A stretch of DNA of 64,000 nt from Sphingosinicella sp. LHD-64 (lineage in GTDB: Bacteria > Pseudomonadota > Alphaproteobacteria > Sphingomonadales > Sphingomonadaceae). Below the pieces are notes generated by a model that was not told where the DNA came from, did no database searches, and saw only the letters and a program-made list of their open reading frames with translations. Each line of letters begins with the position of its first letter. The first letter of the stretch is position 1. The translations under genes and the position numbers were made by a program. Of this stretch, positions 16,366 through 22,952 are shown piece by piece. Where the stretch lies: contig NZ_JAVIFV010000001.1 of the NCBI RefSeq assembly GCF_031157375.1, positions 124,001 through 188,000 of the forward strand. Reading direction: 5' to 3'.

Positions 16366-17033
16366 GAGGGGTAGAATAGATGGCGGGCACGTGCCAGAAG
16401 CTTAGCACCGTCCGTCCAGTCAGGCCTCGTTTGCTGGATCGCCGCTATCTGGGCTCCCAAGCCTGAAGCGCTGCCTCCATTGAGACCATACAAGCTGACG
16501 AGCACGGCAAGCCATGTATCGCCCATTGCGGAGCAAGGTCTCGGGAAAGCCGGGTAGCTCTGGGGTAGCCAGCCTGCATCGGTCGTCGGGCCTCCATTGC
16601 GAAAAACGCTGGTGAACTGGATGTGGGCGTATCCGTGCGTGTCGTCATCCTCTCTACCGCGCTCGAATCTAAGCCCCATCCTAGTCGGAGGCGCTCCAGA
16701 TAGAAGCAGTAAGCCCAAATCACATTCGGCCGCGTCGCCATCCACCACATGAACTTCGGGTCTGAAGAATGCCAAGCTGAAGCCTCGGGTGTCCGCCCGC
16801 CCCAGCGGCATGGGATGGAAGCTCAGAGGAGCATTGCCTCGTAGTCTGCCGGGATTCAACTCAGTCCAAATACGCTGCTGCGTCGGATCGCATTGCTGCA
16901 ATAGCTGCACGACGTTGTCGTGCTCTTCATTTTCCCGCCGAAACTGTTCGCACGGCTCAAGTCCCTGCAACGCAAAAAGCTGCATGGACGTGGCGACCTG
17001 ATCAAGAGTGAGAGGAGGGCACACGATTTGCAC
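16362..17033 (-). CDS. Unknown protein, third gene of the GHKL/receiver operon
   Basis: A 223-residue soluble protein with no signal or membrane segment. The N-terminal third is helical and Gln-rich (FALQGLEPCEQFRRENEEHD). The centre is strand-like with charged turns (RFERGREDDDTHGYAHIQFT) and the end is helical. I see no nuclease, phosphatase or ATPase motif. Its GTG start follows directly on the TGA of the receiver-like gene (TGAGTG), so the two are translationally coupled and their products probably work together. It is the best candidate for an effector or adaptor in the cassette, purely by position. Confidence 0.75.
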   Translation of the reverse strand: MQIVCPPLTLDQVATSMQLFALQGLEPCEQFRRENEEHDNVVQLLQQCDPTQQRIWTELNPGRLRGNAPLSFHPMPLGRADTRGFSLAFFRPEVHVVDGDAAECDLGLLLLSGAPPTRMGLRFERGREDDDTHGYAHIQFTSVFRNGGPTTDAGWLPQSYPAFPRPCSAMGDTWLAVLVSLYGLNGGSASGLGAQIAAIQQTRPDWTDGAKLLARARHLFYPS

Positions 17034-18338
17034 TCAGCCAAATAGGAGGCTGCGCGGGGAATAGTTGAATCCGGTCAACTGGGAAACGAAGCGCGGAAGC
17101 CAAGGCTTTCCGCCTTCTGGAACGAATTTCCCAATGTCAGGGCTATCTTGGACGTTCTTGAACGCTCTCACATCCTCGCAAAAGACGGCGCCTACGGAAC
17201 GTGGCCTGCTTACCATCTCAGAGTAAGCCTTGTCGTTTTCGATCTCGGACCACCAGAAGGCCCCATCCCGCGGCAACCAACAATCTGATTCAAAGCGGTG
17301 TTGGGAGGCTACGGCGTTATAGAACTCCGCTTCCAAACCGAAGGGCTCATTCGGATTTTGAGCAGTCGCGTCTAATTCCTCAAGCGAAGGCTCGTTCGCT
17401 GCGGAGCGAAATCCTACCCTCATCTGAAGATGCGGAGCATCCATTAGAACATCTTGCAGCCCGAGAATGTCCCGCCTGATCCAGTGATCTATTTCTGCAG
17501 CGACGACACGAGAGATAATGCGGCGTATGCTCGGCTCGGTAGGGCTCTGCTCTAGGTCTTTGAACAGCGTTTTGATCTCGGCTTCGTCCTTATCGGGGAA
17601 GACGATTCGTGCCCGATCATCAGCTATCAAAGACCGATTGGACGTCTTGAAGTGCTGCCAGAAAGTCGGATTGCCATCACGTTCTTCTTGCGGAGACAGG
17701 TAAGCAATCGCCCGTCCCGGAATCAGGTCGAGCGCGGATGCCGGAAATTTCAACGCAGTTAGAATTGGGTCATCCATTTTAGCGTCGACGAAGGCTATCT
17801 GGGCTCGCCGTCTATCCGCCACATCACGTAGCGCGGGCCAATACCAAGGTGCAAACGGGTCTGCAGAGTTGTCGTCACTGGGTTGCTCCCCAACATGCCA
17901 AAGACGCTTGTTTCGAAGATGGGGTTCGTTCAGCGCGAGGTCCGCTTTGGTCTCGTGATCGCCGATTTGATGCCGCAAGTCGAAATCTACGGAAGGATTC
18001 TTGTTGAGCGAGATTACGTAGGGAGTCTCGAAGAATGCTCTTAGATTCCCGGCGACTCCTTCCGCAGTCAATCGGGGACCTGTCGACGTTGCTCCTGAAA
18101 GGTTATTGTCGACGATAATGATGTCATAATCATCAAATGCGGCAGCATTGACATCGTCAGGGGCTGCGCCTGTTCCATTGGCATATGCTCGGACCACTTT
18201 GAAAAATGCGTCAAGGCGATTCATGAGTGCCTCAATGTCAGGCGCATCAACAATTGCATCTGGGCAGCCCGCGATAACGGCCTCTGCAATCTTGCCAGCG
18301 TCCTGATCATCGAGAACCAAGATACGAGGACCGGGCAT
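17034..18338 (-). CDS. Receiver-like protein with unknown C-terminal domain
   Basis: A 434-residue protein. Residues 1-125 look like a response-regulator receiver: acidic pair in RILVLDDQD (Asp10, Asp11), phospho-acceptor candidate Asp77 at the end of YDIIIVDNNLSG, then a strand TPYVISLNKN with Ser110 and Lys113 where receivers hold Ser/Thr and Lys. Residues 130-434 have no DNA-binding helix-turn-helix that I can see and match no family I know. The start at ATG 18338 is set by GGAGGGG just upstream, overlapping the kinase-like gene stop as TAATG. The pairing suggests that the upstream GHKL protein signals to it. Confidence 0.8.
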   Translation of the reverse strand: MPGPRILVLDDQDAGKIAEAVIAGCPDAIVDAPDIEALMNRLDAFFKVVRAYANGTGAAPDDVNAAAFDDYDIIIVDNNLSGATSTGPRLTAEGVAGNLRAFFETPYVISLNKNPSVDFDLRHQIGDHETKADLALNEPHLRNKRLWHVGEQPSDDNSADPFAPWYWPALRDVADRRRAQIAFVDAKMDDPILTALKFPASALDLIPGRAIAYLSPQEERDGNPTFWQHFKTSNRSLIADDRARIVFPDKDEAEIKTLFKDLEQSPTEPSIRRIISRVVAAEIDHWIRRDILGLQDVLMDAPHLQMRVGFRSAANEPSLEELDATAQNPNEPFGLEAEFYNAVASQHRFESDCWLPRDGAFWWSEIENDKAYSEMVSRPRSVGAVFCEDVRAFKNVQDSPDIGKFVPEGGKPWLPRFVSQLTGFNYSPRSLLFG

Positions 18339-20560
18339 TAACCCCTCCATGAAATTTGCATTGTAGTGCTGAAACCCTTCTCAGGTTCGACAAATGAAAC
18401 GTCGGCGGTGTGGCGAGAAGCCAGCATCCTGACAATAGAGAGACCCAGCCCCTGACCACCAATCACTAGGGATGCGTGGTCGCGACCGACATTCATGTTT
18501 CTCTCGAAAGGTTCAAACAGTTTCTCGGCCTCTGCCGGGGACATATTTAGGCCAGTACCCGTGTCGCTCACCCACAACCATTGATCTCTTCCTTCGACGT
18601 GGCCCTCGATCCGAACTCGGGCCTCCTTCGCCTCAAGAATGGCGTTCCAACTATTGGCCAGAACATTTTGCAGCAAAGCATTCCACGAGGCCAGTGGAGC
18701 CGCTGGGAAACGCATGTCCTCAGGCACGTCAATTTCAACGCTCATTCCGGTGGTAATCGCGCTCATGGCGTCGACAATCTGCCGCACGACTGGAAGCACC
18801 CTCAATCGACTGTCCCCTTCGCGATCTTCCTCCGCAAGAAGCGGCGCAAAGAGCGTCTGCAGCGCTCTGAGACGCTTTAATGACGCCGCCAAGGTGTCTG
18901 CTGAAGCAGCTATCTCTGGTAGGCCATGCTTTCTTGCCAGAGTACGTAGGCTACGCTCGGCACTTTCGAGGGTACGTGTTTCCCGAGCGAGTTCATGCGT
19001 GACTGCCAGAGCGGTCATTCCCGCAGCGGCGAGTGGGGCTAGCAGCGCAGCCCGCGCGTTGATTTCCTCGTCTTGCCTAGAAACGGCCTTCTGAGCATCA
19101 ACTGCTTCGCGCCGTATTTCTTTGTATACGACAGGCGGAATTTCCGTCTCGTGCCGCTGCAATAAATCGACGACCCGACCCTGCTTCCGAGCTGGAGGCT
19201 CGCTATAGCGCTTAGCTTCGACAGCCTTCAGAGAACGAGCTTTGTAGCGGTTGGCGTAGAAGTCTAGAGAGTAGCGGACCAGATCAGCTAGTTGTTCGTA
19301 GGCAGCGTTGTCGTGCAGCCGGTCCCGGCCGGGTTGGATTTGTAACCAAGATCCGGCTTTTGCGCCTGCCCGTTTGGCTGCGCGTTCCTCATGCGAGGTG
19401 CTGAGCTCCACGACGCCAAAAATCCGGCGCACCGTTGGCAAATCCAACATATAGCGCCCGTCTATGTTCAGTCGGCTCGGCAGCAAACTGGAGATCGACA
19501 AGCGGCTGGCATGGGCTTCTTCAATCTTCAGCCAGTCCTGATTTGTCCCATAGTACGGTAGTCGGAAACCGCCATCGTAGATGGAGACGTTCCCGTATTC
19601 AGTGAGGTAATCTCTCAACTCACCTACCGGAATACCCTCTGCCTGCCGATGTTCGAGGCGATATATGTAAATCTGGAATCGGACATCATCCAAGAAACAG
19701 GTGTCGGAAGAACGAATCTTCCGAATGGGAATTTGAACATGATCGACGTATCGCTGTTCCCTAGCGCCCTCAGGATAGCCAGATTGAAACTGAATTTCGA
19801 TCGTCGCGCTTCCGTTTTTACGCCCCTGCTCTATGCGCCCGTCTATTCGGGCACGCCAAAGTGTTTCCGTCAGTGCGTCGCGAAGACGATTAAACGTGTC
19901 CTCGGCGTCTTCAATGTCAGGCGCGGTCACTTCAACGTCGAAATTTCTAGGGTCGTCGCGACGGCGGTCGGTTTCGCCTAGCTTCCGGAACGGAGAGCGA
20001 AGCATCCAGAGCTCACGACCTAGCCGGTCGATATCGTCAGCATCCCAATCGTTTTTCAGGCCCCGCAGTATCAGCCGCGTTCCATTAGGGTGCCCCTCGT
20101 AAGAGGCAGGGCTGTTCAGCGTGGTGACGTCAACGGTAAACCGCTTGAGCTCTTCACCTTCAACGATTTTTGACCAATCAACCTTTGCACGCGTCGTCTG
20201 GGTTGGATCGTCCTCGGCGGTTGTCGTAAGCTCTAACTCGGATGCCAAGAACTGAACGGCGAGCCTCCCGATGCCCTTCGCTCCGGTTAGAGGGCGTCTC
20301 AGTCGCGGCGACACCTGTTCATTTGCTTTGTGACGTGTTCCGATCCGTAGCCAGAACTGCTTGAACGTCTCGGGCGACATCCCATGTCCGTCATCGACAA
20401 TCTCAATGTGGTCATCGGCAAACGTTATGTGGCAGGTGGTCGCGTCCGCGTCGTAGGCATTTTTGACAAGTTCGCCGAGTGTAATGTGGTGCTTTCCAAT
20501 GAGGCGCTCACCCAGCTCTTGGAGGAGGGCAGCGTCCACGATGAAAGGTTCTTTTGACAT
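18338..20560 (-). CDS. Double GHKL ATPase: Hsp90/MutL-like module fused to histidine-kinase-like module
   Basis: A 740-residue cytosolic protein. The N-terminal GHKL module resembles Hsp90/MutL/MORC ATPases: ELVKNAYDADAT (30-41, Glu30 and Asn34), IVDDGHGM (54-61), TGAKGIGR (92-99). A middle region of about 300 residues links to a helical dimerisation-like segment with VTHELARETRTLE (His522 as in an H-box), an N-box near 632-640, G1 DTGTGL (666-671) and G2 GGQGLGLSIV (702-711) of histidine kinases. No membrane helix or sensor domain is visible. First gene of a tightly coupled operon with the receiver-like and unknown proteins. ATG 20560 preferred over 20605, which would overlap vsr. Confidence 0.88.
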   Translation of the reverse strand: MSKEPFIVDAALLQELGERLIGKHHITLGELVKNAYDADATTCHITFADDHIEIVDDGHGMSPETFKQFWLRIGTRHKANEQVSPRLRRPLTGAKGIGRLAVQFLASELELTTTAEDDPTQTTRAKVDWSKIVEGEELKRFTVDVTTLNSPASYEGHPNGTRLILRGLKNDWDADDIDRLGRELWMLRSPFRKLGETDRRRDDPRNFDVEVTAPDIEDAEDTFNRLRDALTETLWRARIDGRIEQGRKNGSATIEIQFQSGYPEGAREQRYVDHVQIPIRKIRSSDTCFLDDVRFQIYIYRLEHRQAEGIPVGELRDYLTEYGNVSIYDGGFRLPYYGTNQDWLKIEEAHASRLSISSLLPSRLNIDGRYMLDLPTVRRIFGVVELSTSHEERAAKRAGAKAGSWLQIQPGRDRLHDNAAYEQLADLVRYSLDFYANRYKARSLKAVEAKRYSEPPARKQGRVVDLLQRHETEIPPVVYKEIRREAVDAQKAVSRQDEEINARAALLAPLAAAGMTALAVTHELARETRTLESAERSLRTLARKHGLPEIAASADTLAASLKRLRALQTLFAPLLAEEDREGDSRLRVLPVVRQIVDAMSAITTGMSVEIDVPEDMRFPAAPLASWNALLQNVLANSWNAILEAKEARVRIEGHVEGRDQWLWVSDTGTGLNMSPAEAEKLFEPFERNMNVGRDHASLVIGGQGLGLSIVRMLASRHTADVSFVEPEKGFSTTMQISWRG

Positions 20561-20592
20561 CTCGCTCGCCCCGTCCACCCCTATCGCTATAT

Positions 20593-21033
20593 ATGCGCGA
20601 TCCACTTAGCAAATCCTTGGATAGGGACATCTTCCAGTTCGTTCCCGAGAAGCGTCGTCGCCACATGGCGGCGGTTAAGGGGAAAAATACAAAGCCCGAG
20701 CTGACAGTCAGGCGTGCGGCGCACGCTTTGGGCTACCGCTTCCGGCTACATGGCAAAGGGTTGCCCGGAAAGCCCGATTTGGTGTTCGCAAGGCGGCGCA
20801 AAGTCATATTCGTGCATGGGTGTTTCTGGCATCGCCATGGCGGGTGTAAGCGAACCACGACTCCGGCGACACGAGCGGATTTCTGGCAAGCCAAATTCGC
20901 AAGGAACGTTGAGCGCGACGCGCATAATATATCGGAGTTGAAGGCGATGGGCTGGCATTCGCTCGTCATTTGGGAGTGCGAAACTTTCGAGCCGGCGGCG
21001 CTGCATTCTCGGCTCCAGGAGTTTCTAGACTAA
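20593..21033 (+). CDS. vsr: Vsr-type very-short-patch-repair endonuclease
   Basis: A 146-residue nuclease of the Vsr fold: RRRHMAAVKGKNTKPEL (22-38), the catalytic-site strand GKPDLVF (59-65, metal-binding Asp62), and FVHGCFWHRHGGCK (73-86) with zinc/active-site Cys and His. Vsr enzymes nick at T:G mismatches formed by deamination of methylcytosine and accompany C5 methyltransferases such as the one in this island; some relatives serve as restriction nucleases. It is divergent from the GHKL gene with 32 bp between, so promoters must reach into the neighbouring genes. ATG 20593 is the start that fits family length. Confidence 0.9.
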   Translation: MRDPLSKSLDRDIFQFVPEKRRRHMAAVKGKNTKPELTVRRAAHALGYRFRLHGKGLPGKPDLVFARRRKVIFVHGCFWHRHGGCKRTTTPATRADFWQAKFARNVERDAHNISELKAMGWHSLVIWECETFEPAALHSRLQEFLD

Positions 21034-21059
21034 CGAGCGATCTCAAATTCCAACTTCGT

Positions 21060-21076
21060 ACCGCTTTTCAAGCGGT
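21060..21076. terminator. Small hairpin after vsr
   Basis: ACCGCTT and AAGCGGT form a 7-bp perfect stem around TTC, 27 bp after the vsr stop. There is no T-run, so its role as a terminator is uncertain. Confidence 0.35.
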
Positions 21077-21124
21077 TATCTCGGCGGCAAAGTTGGAATG
21101 CGGCTTGATTCTTCGACTAGATAT

Positions 21125-21174
21125 CCGGCCTGTCACGCCGGAGGTCGCGGGTTCGAGCCCCGTCACTCGCGCCA
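21125..21174 (+). repeat. Attachment site, right copy (tRNA-Asp 3' fragment)
   Basis: Exact 50-bp copy of 9751-9800: anticodon arm, T-arm, acceptor 3' strand and CCA of tRNA-Asp with no 5' half. It marks the right end of the island; chromosomal DNA resumes at 21175. Confidence 0.95.
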
Positions 21175-21322
21175 CCTCCCCAATTCGCACCTTTGCTCGC
21201 GATGGACACCCTTTGCGCGCTGGCAACCTATGCGATCCGATTTGCCCGCATCGCCGCTTCACGGACCGCCAATCTCATATTCCACGCTGCTGCCGGACGA
21301 TCCGTTCGAGAGCTGAGCGCGC

Positions 21323-21544
21323 TTACTCGATCCGCCGCCAGCGCCCTGTTTCCATCCAGCGCAGCAGTGGCTTCAACGGCAGGATCCAGACGATCCCCGC
21401 GAGGAGATAATAGACGACATGAACCGGCCAGGGCAGGCCGGCGATCAGGCTCGATGCGCTGACCACGATCACGCTCCAGATCGCGATCAGGGCGAGGATC
21501 AGGAAGATGCCCACGGGCTGACGCCAGGTCGGCTCTAGGCGCAT
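21323..21544 (-). CDS. DUF2842 small membrane protein
   Basis: A 73-residue protein with two membrane helices (about 10-33 and 40-60) separated by a GLPWPVH turn and ending in the basic METGRWRRIE. This shape is that of the alphaproteobacterial DUF2842 family, whose function is unknown. The start ATG 21544 overlaps the 3' end of the cyclo-ligase gene by 10 bp, so the two are co-translated. Confidence 0.8.
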   Translation of the reverse strand: MRLEPTWRQPVGIFLILALIAIWSVIVVSASSLIAGLPWPVHVVYYLLAGIVWILPLKPLLRWMETGRWRRIE

Positions 21545-22119
21545 GGAATCCACTCCTTCGGCGTCGCGACCGCATCGAGGCGCATGTCCCAGGGATCGGC
21601 CGGGATCGGCTCGTCGCTGATCTGGCGCTCCCAGGCAAGGCCGATGGTGAGGACCGGGCCCGACTCGCGCAGATGCGCCAGTGCGCGGTCGTAATGGCCC
21701 TTGCCGTGGCCGATTCGCGTGCCGCGCCGGTCGGCGAGGACGATCGGCACCAGCACCGCGTCCGGCGCCAGCGCTTCGGCGCCGGCGGGCGGCTGCAGCA
21801 CGCCCCAGGGGCCCGCCTCCACGGCCGGCGCCTCCCGCCAGATCATCCGGGCGTCGCGCGCCGCGAACCACGGCAGGCCGATCCGCTGATTACCCTCGAG
21901 CAAGGCGAGGAGCGGGTAGGGGCTGATCTCCTCCCTCAGCGGATGATAGGCGCCGATGACTCGCGCACCGGCGAGGCGTGGGAAGACCTGCCGGGCAAGC
22001 TGGTCCTCAAGCGCGGCGCGCAGCTCCGGCGTCAGGCTCGCCGCGAGGTCGCGGCGGCGGCGCAGGCCTTCGGCGCGCAGGTCGGCCTTGCCGGAGGAGG
22101 GGGGTGACGGGACCGCCAT
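21535..22119 (-). CDS. fau: 5-formyltetrahydrofolate cyclo-ligase
   Basis: A 194-residue enzyme that converts 5-formyl-THF with ATP to 5,10-methenyl-THF. Visible family features are the N-terminal KADLRAEGLRRRRDL helix, GAYHPLREEI, and the nucleotide/folate loop RRGTRIGHGKGHYDRAL. The start was taken at ATG 22119, because sequence further upstream belongs to the probable 6S RNA. The order zapA - 6S RNA - cyclo-ligase on one strand is the same as in many proteobacteria. Confidence 0.9.
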   Translation of the reverse strand: MAVPSPPSSGKADLRAEGLRRRRDLAASLTPELRAALEDQLARQVFPRLAGARVIGAYHPLREEISPYPLLALLEGNQRIGLPWFAARDARMIWREAPAVEAGPWGVLQPPAGAEALAPDAVLVPIVLADRRGTRIGHGKGHYDRALAHLRESGPVLTIGLAWERQISDEPIPADPWDMRLDAVATPKEWIPCA

Positions 22120-22127
22120 GGCCGTTT

Positions 22128-22260
22128 GCCGGAATATCCTCTGACGCCTCAACGTCAGGTGGGGACCATGTACGTCGGGCCAGGGCCCGGGCAGGGACAG
22201 TCCCCTAGGATGTCTTATCGCCTCAGGGATGTTCTCAAAAGCTCGTACCGGGCAGTACCC
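22128..22260 (-). ncRNA. ssrS: Probable 6S RNA
   Basis: The 155-bp gap between zapA and the cyclo-ligase gene is the classical place of 6S RNA. Read on the minus strand it has complementary outer arms around TTTTGAGAACATCCCTGAGG and GAGGCGTCAGAGGATATTCC, plus a GC-rich hairpin-forming core (GGGGACTGTCCC, then a GGGCC/GGCCC stretch). 6S RNA binds the housekeeping RNA polymerase in stationary phase. Ends are approximate; the call rests on synteny and fold by eye. Confidence 0.65.
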
Positions 22261-22273
22261 GTCATCCGCCTAT

Positions 22274-22603
22274 CTAGGCGCTCTGGGCCTCCGCCTCAAG
22301 CCTGTCCACCAGGCTTTCGAGGCGGCCCGCCAATCGTTCCAGCGCATCCGCGACCGCGGGGTCGGGCTGGGGCGGCACCGGATCGGGGATGGCGTTGCCG
22401 GCGCGGACCTCCTTGAGATCGTCGGCGATGAGCAAGGCGGCGAAGAGGAGCTGGCGCGATTCGGTAAGGCCGCCGAGTGCCTCGGCGGCGTCCTGCGCGC
22501 GCTTGTCGACGACCGCGGCGAGGCCGCGCAAATGGTCCTCCTCGCCGTCGCGGCAGGCGACATTGTAGCGGCGGCCGGCGACCTCGACGTCGATATTGGC
22601 CAT
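22274..22603 (-). CDS. zapA: Cell division protein ZapA
   Basis: A 109-residue ZapA: begins MANIDVEVAGRRYNVACRDGEE (the FtsZ-binding head), then the HLRGLAAVVDKRAQDAA helix and a long helical C-terminus that forms the tetrameric coiled coil. It bundles FtsZ filaments at midcell. Translationally coupled to the preceding 70-aa gene (TGATG at 22601-22605) and followed by the 6S RNA. Confidence 0.9.
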   Translation of the reverse strand: MANIDVEVAGRRYNVACRDGEEDHLRGLAAVVDKRAQDAAEALGGLTESRQLLFAALLIADDLKEVRAGNAIPDPVPPQPDPAVADALERLAGRLESLVDRLEAEAQSA

Positions 22604-22815
22604 CAGCCCGGCTCCGTCTTGGCGATCATCCGGTCGATCTCGCCGATCACGCCCGTCACGCGCTGGCGCAGCCTGTCATGGGCGACGCGCAGGCGCCGGT
22701 GCTCTTCGCTGTCCTGGAGGGGCAGGGCAGGCGCAGGTCGTGATGCCGCCACCTCGATGCGCGCCAAGGCCCGCTCGATGCGGCTGATAGCGTCGAGGGC
22801 GCGCCGATCGGCCAT
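22603..22815 (-). CDS. Small helical protein upstream of zapA
   Basis: A 70-residue, almost wholly helical protein (ALDAISRIERALARIEVAAS, then HRRLRVAHDRLRQRVTGVIGEIDRMI) of coiled-coil character. Its TGA overlaps the ATG of zapA, so stoichiometric production with ZapA is likely. Similar short genes precede zapA in related alphaproteobacteria; a role in division is inferred only from coupling. ATG 22815 chosen as the first start that gives a helix-only protein. Confidence 0.75.
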   Translation of the reverse strand: MADRRALDAISRIERALARIEVAASRPAPALPLQDSEEHRRLRVAHDRLRQRVTGVIGEIDRMIAKTEPG

Positions 22816-22952
22816 GTGGTGACGATAGCATGACTGGGGCGCGCGGCAAGCGGCAAGGCCGCAGCGGTTGACGGGGCCGCCATCACCGATAAAGGGAGGC
22901 CGCAGCGCATTCGTGCCCGTCGCCCCCGATTCCGCCTCGCAAAGGGACTGCA

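Larger units (their letters stand above)
9801..21174. mobile_element. Integrated genomic island at tRNA-Asp (defence-type cargo)
   Basis: An 11.4-kb segment between two perfect 50-bp tRNA-Asp 3' repeats. Order from the left: tyrosine recombinase (facing the tRNA), AlpA-like ORF, XRE regulator, lipoprotein, P4-type integrase remnant, 70-aa ORF, C5 methyltransferase, N6-adenine methyltransferase, unknown protein, receiver-like protein, double-GHKL protein, Vsr nuclease. Base composition is visibly more AT-rich than the flanks, especially 14900-20700. No transfer or replication gene is present, so it is likely integrative but not self-transmissible. Confidence 0.92.

Noticed and set aside
18338-20560. 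Ordinary two-component sensor kinase
   Set aside because: It lacks membrane helices and any common sensor domain, and has an extra Hsp90/MutL-like ATPase at the N-terminus.
13799-21033. Type I or DISARM/BREX system
   Set aside because: No helicase (HsdR, DrmA/BrxHI type), no specificity subunit, no PglZ or BrxC/DrmB-like protein is encoded in the island.
13799-21033. The mza-type MutL/Z1/AIPR cluster
   Set aside because: GHKL, C5 methylase and Vsr are shared, but Z1, AIPR and PD-(D/E)XK partners are absent and a receiver-like protein is present instead.
21118-21174. A second tRNA-Asp gene
   Set aside because: Only the 3' 50 bases are present; there is no acceptor 5' strand or D-arm. It is the attachment-site copy left by island integration.
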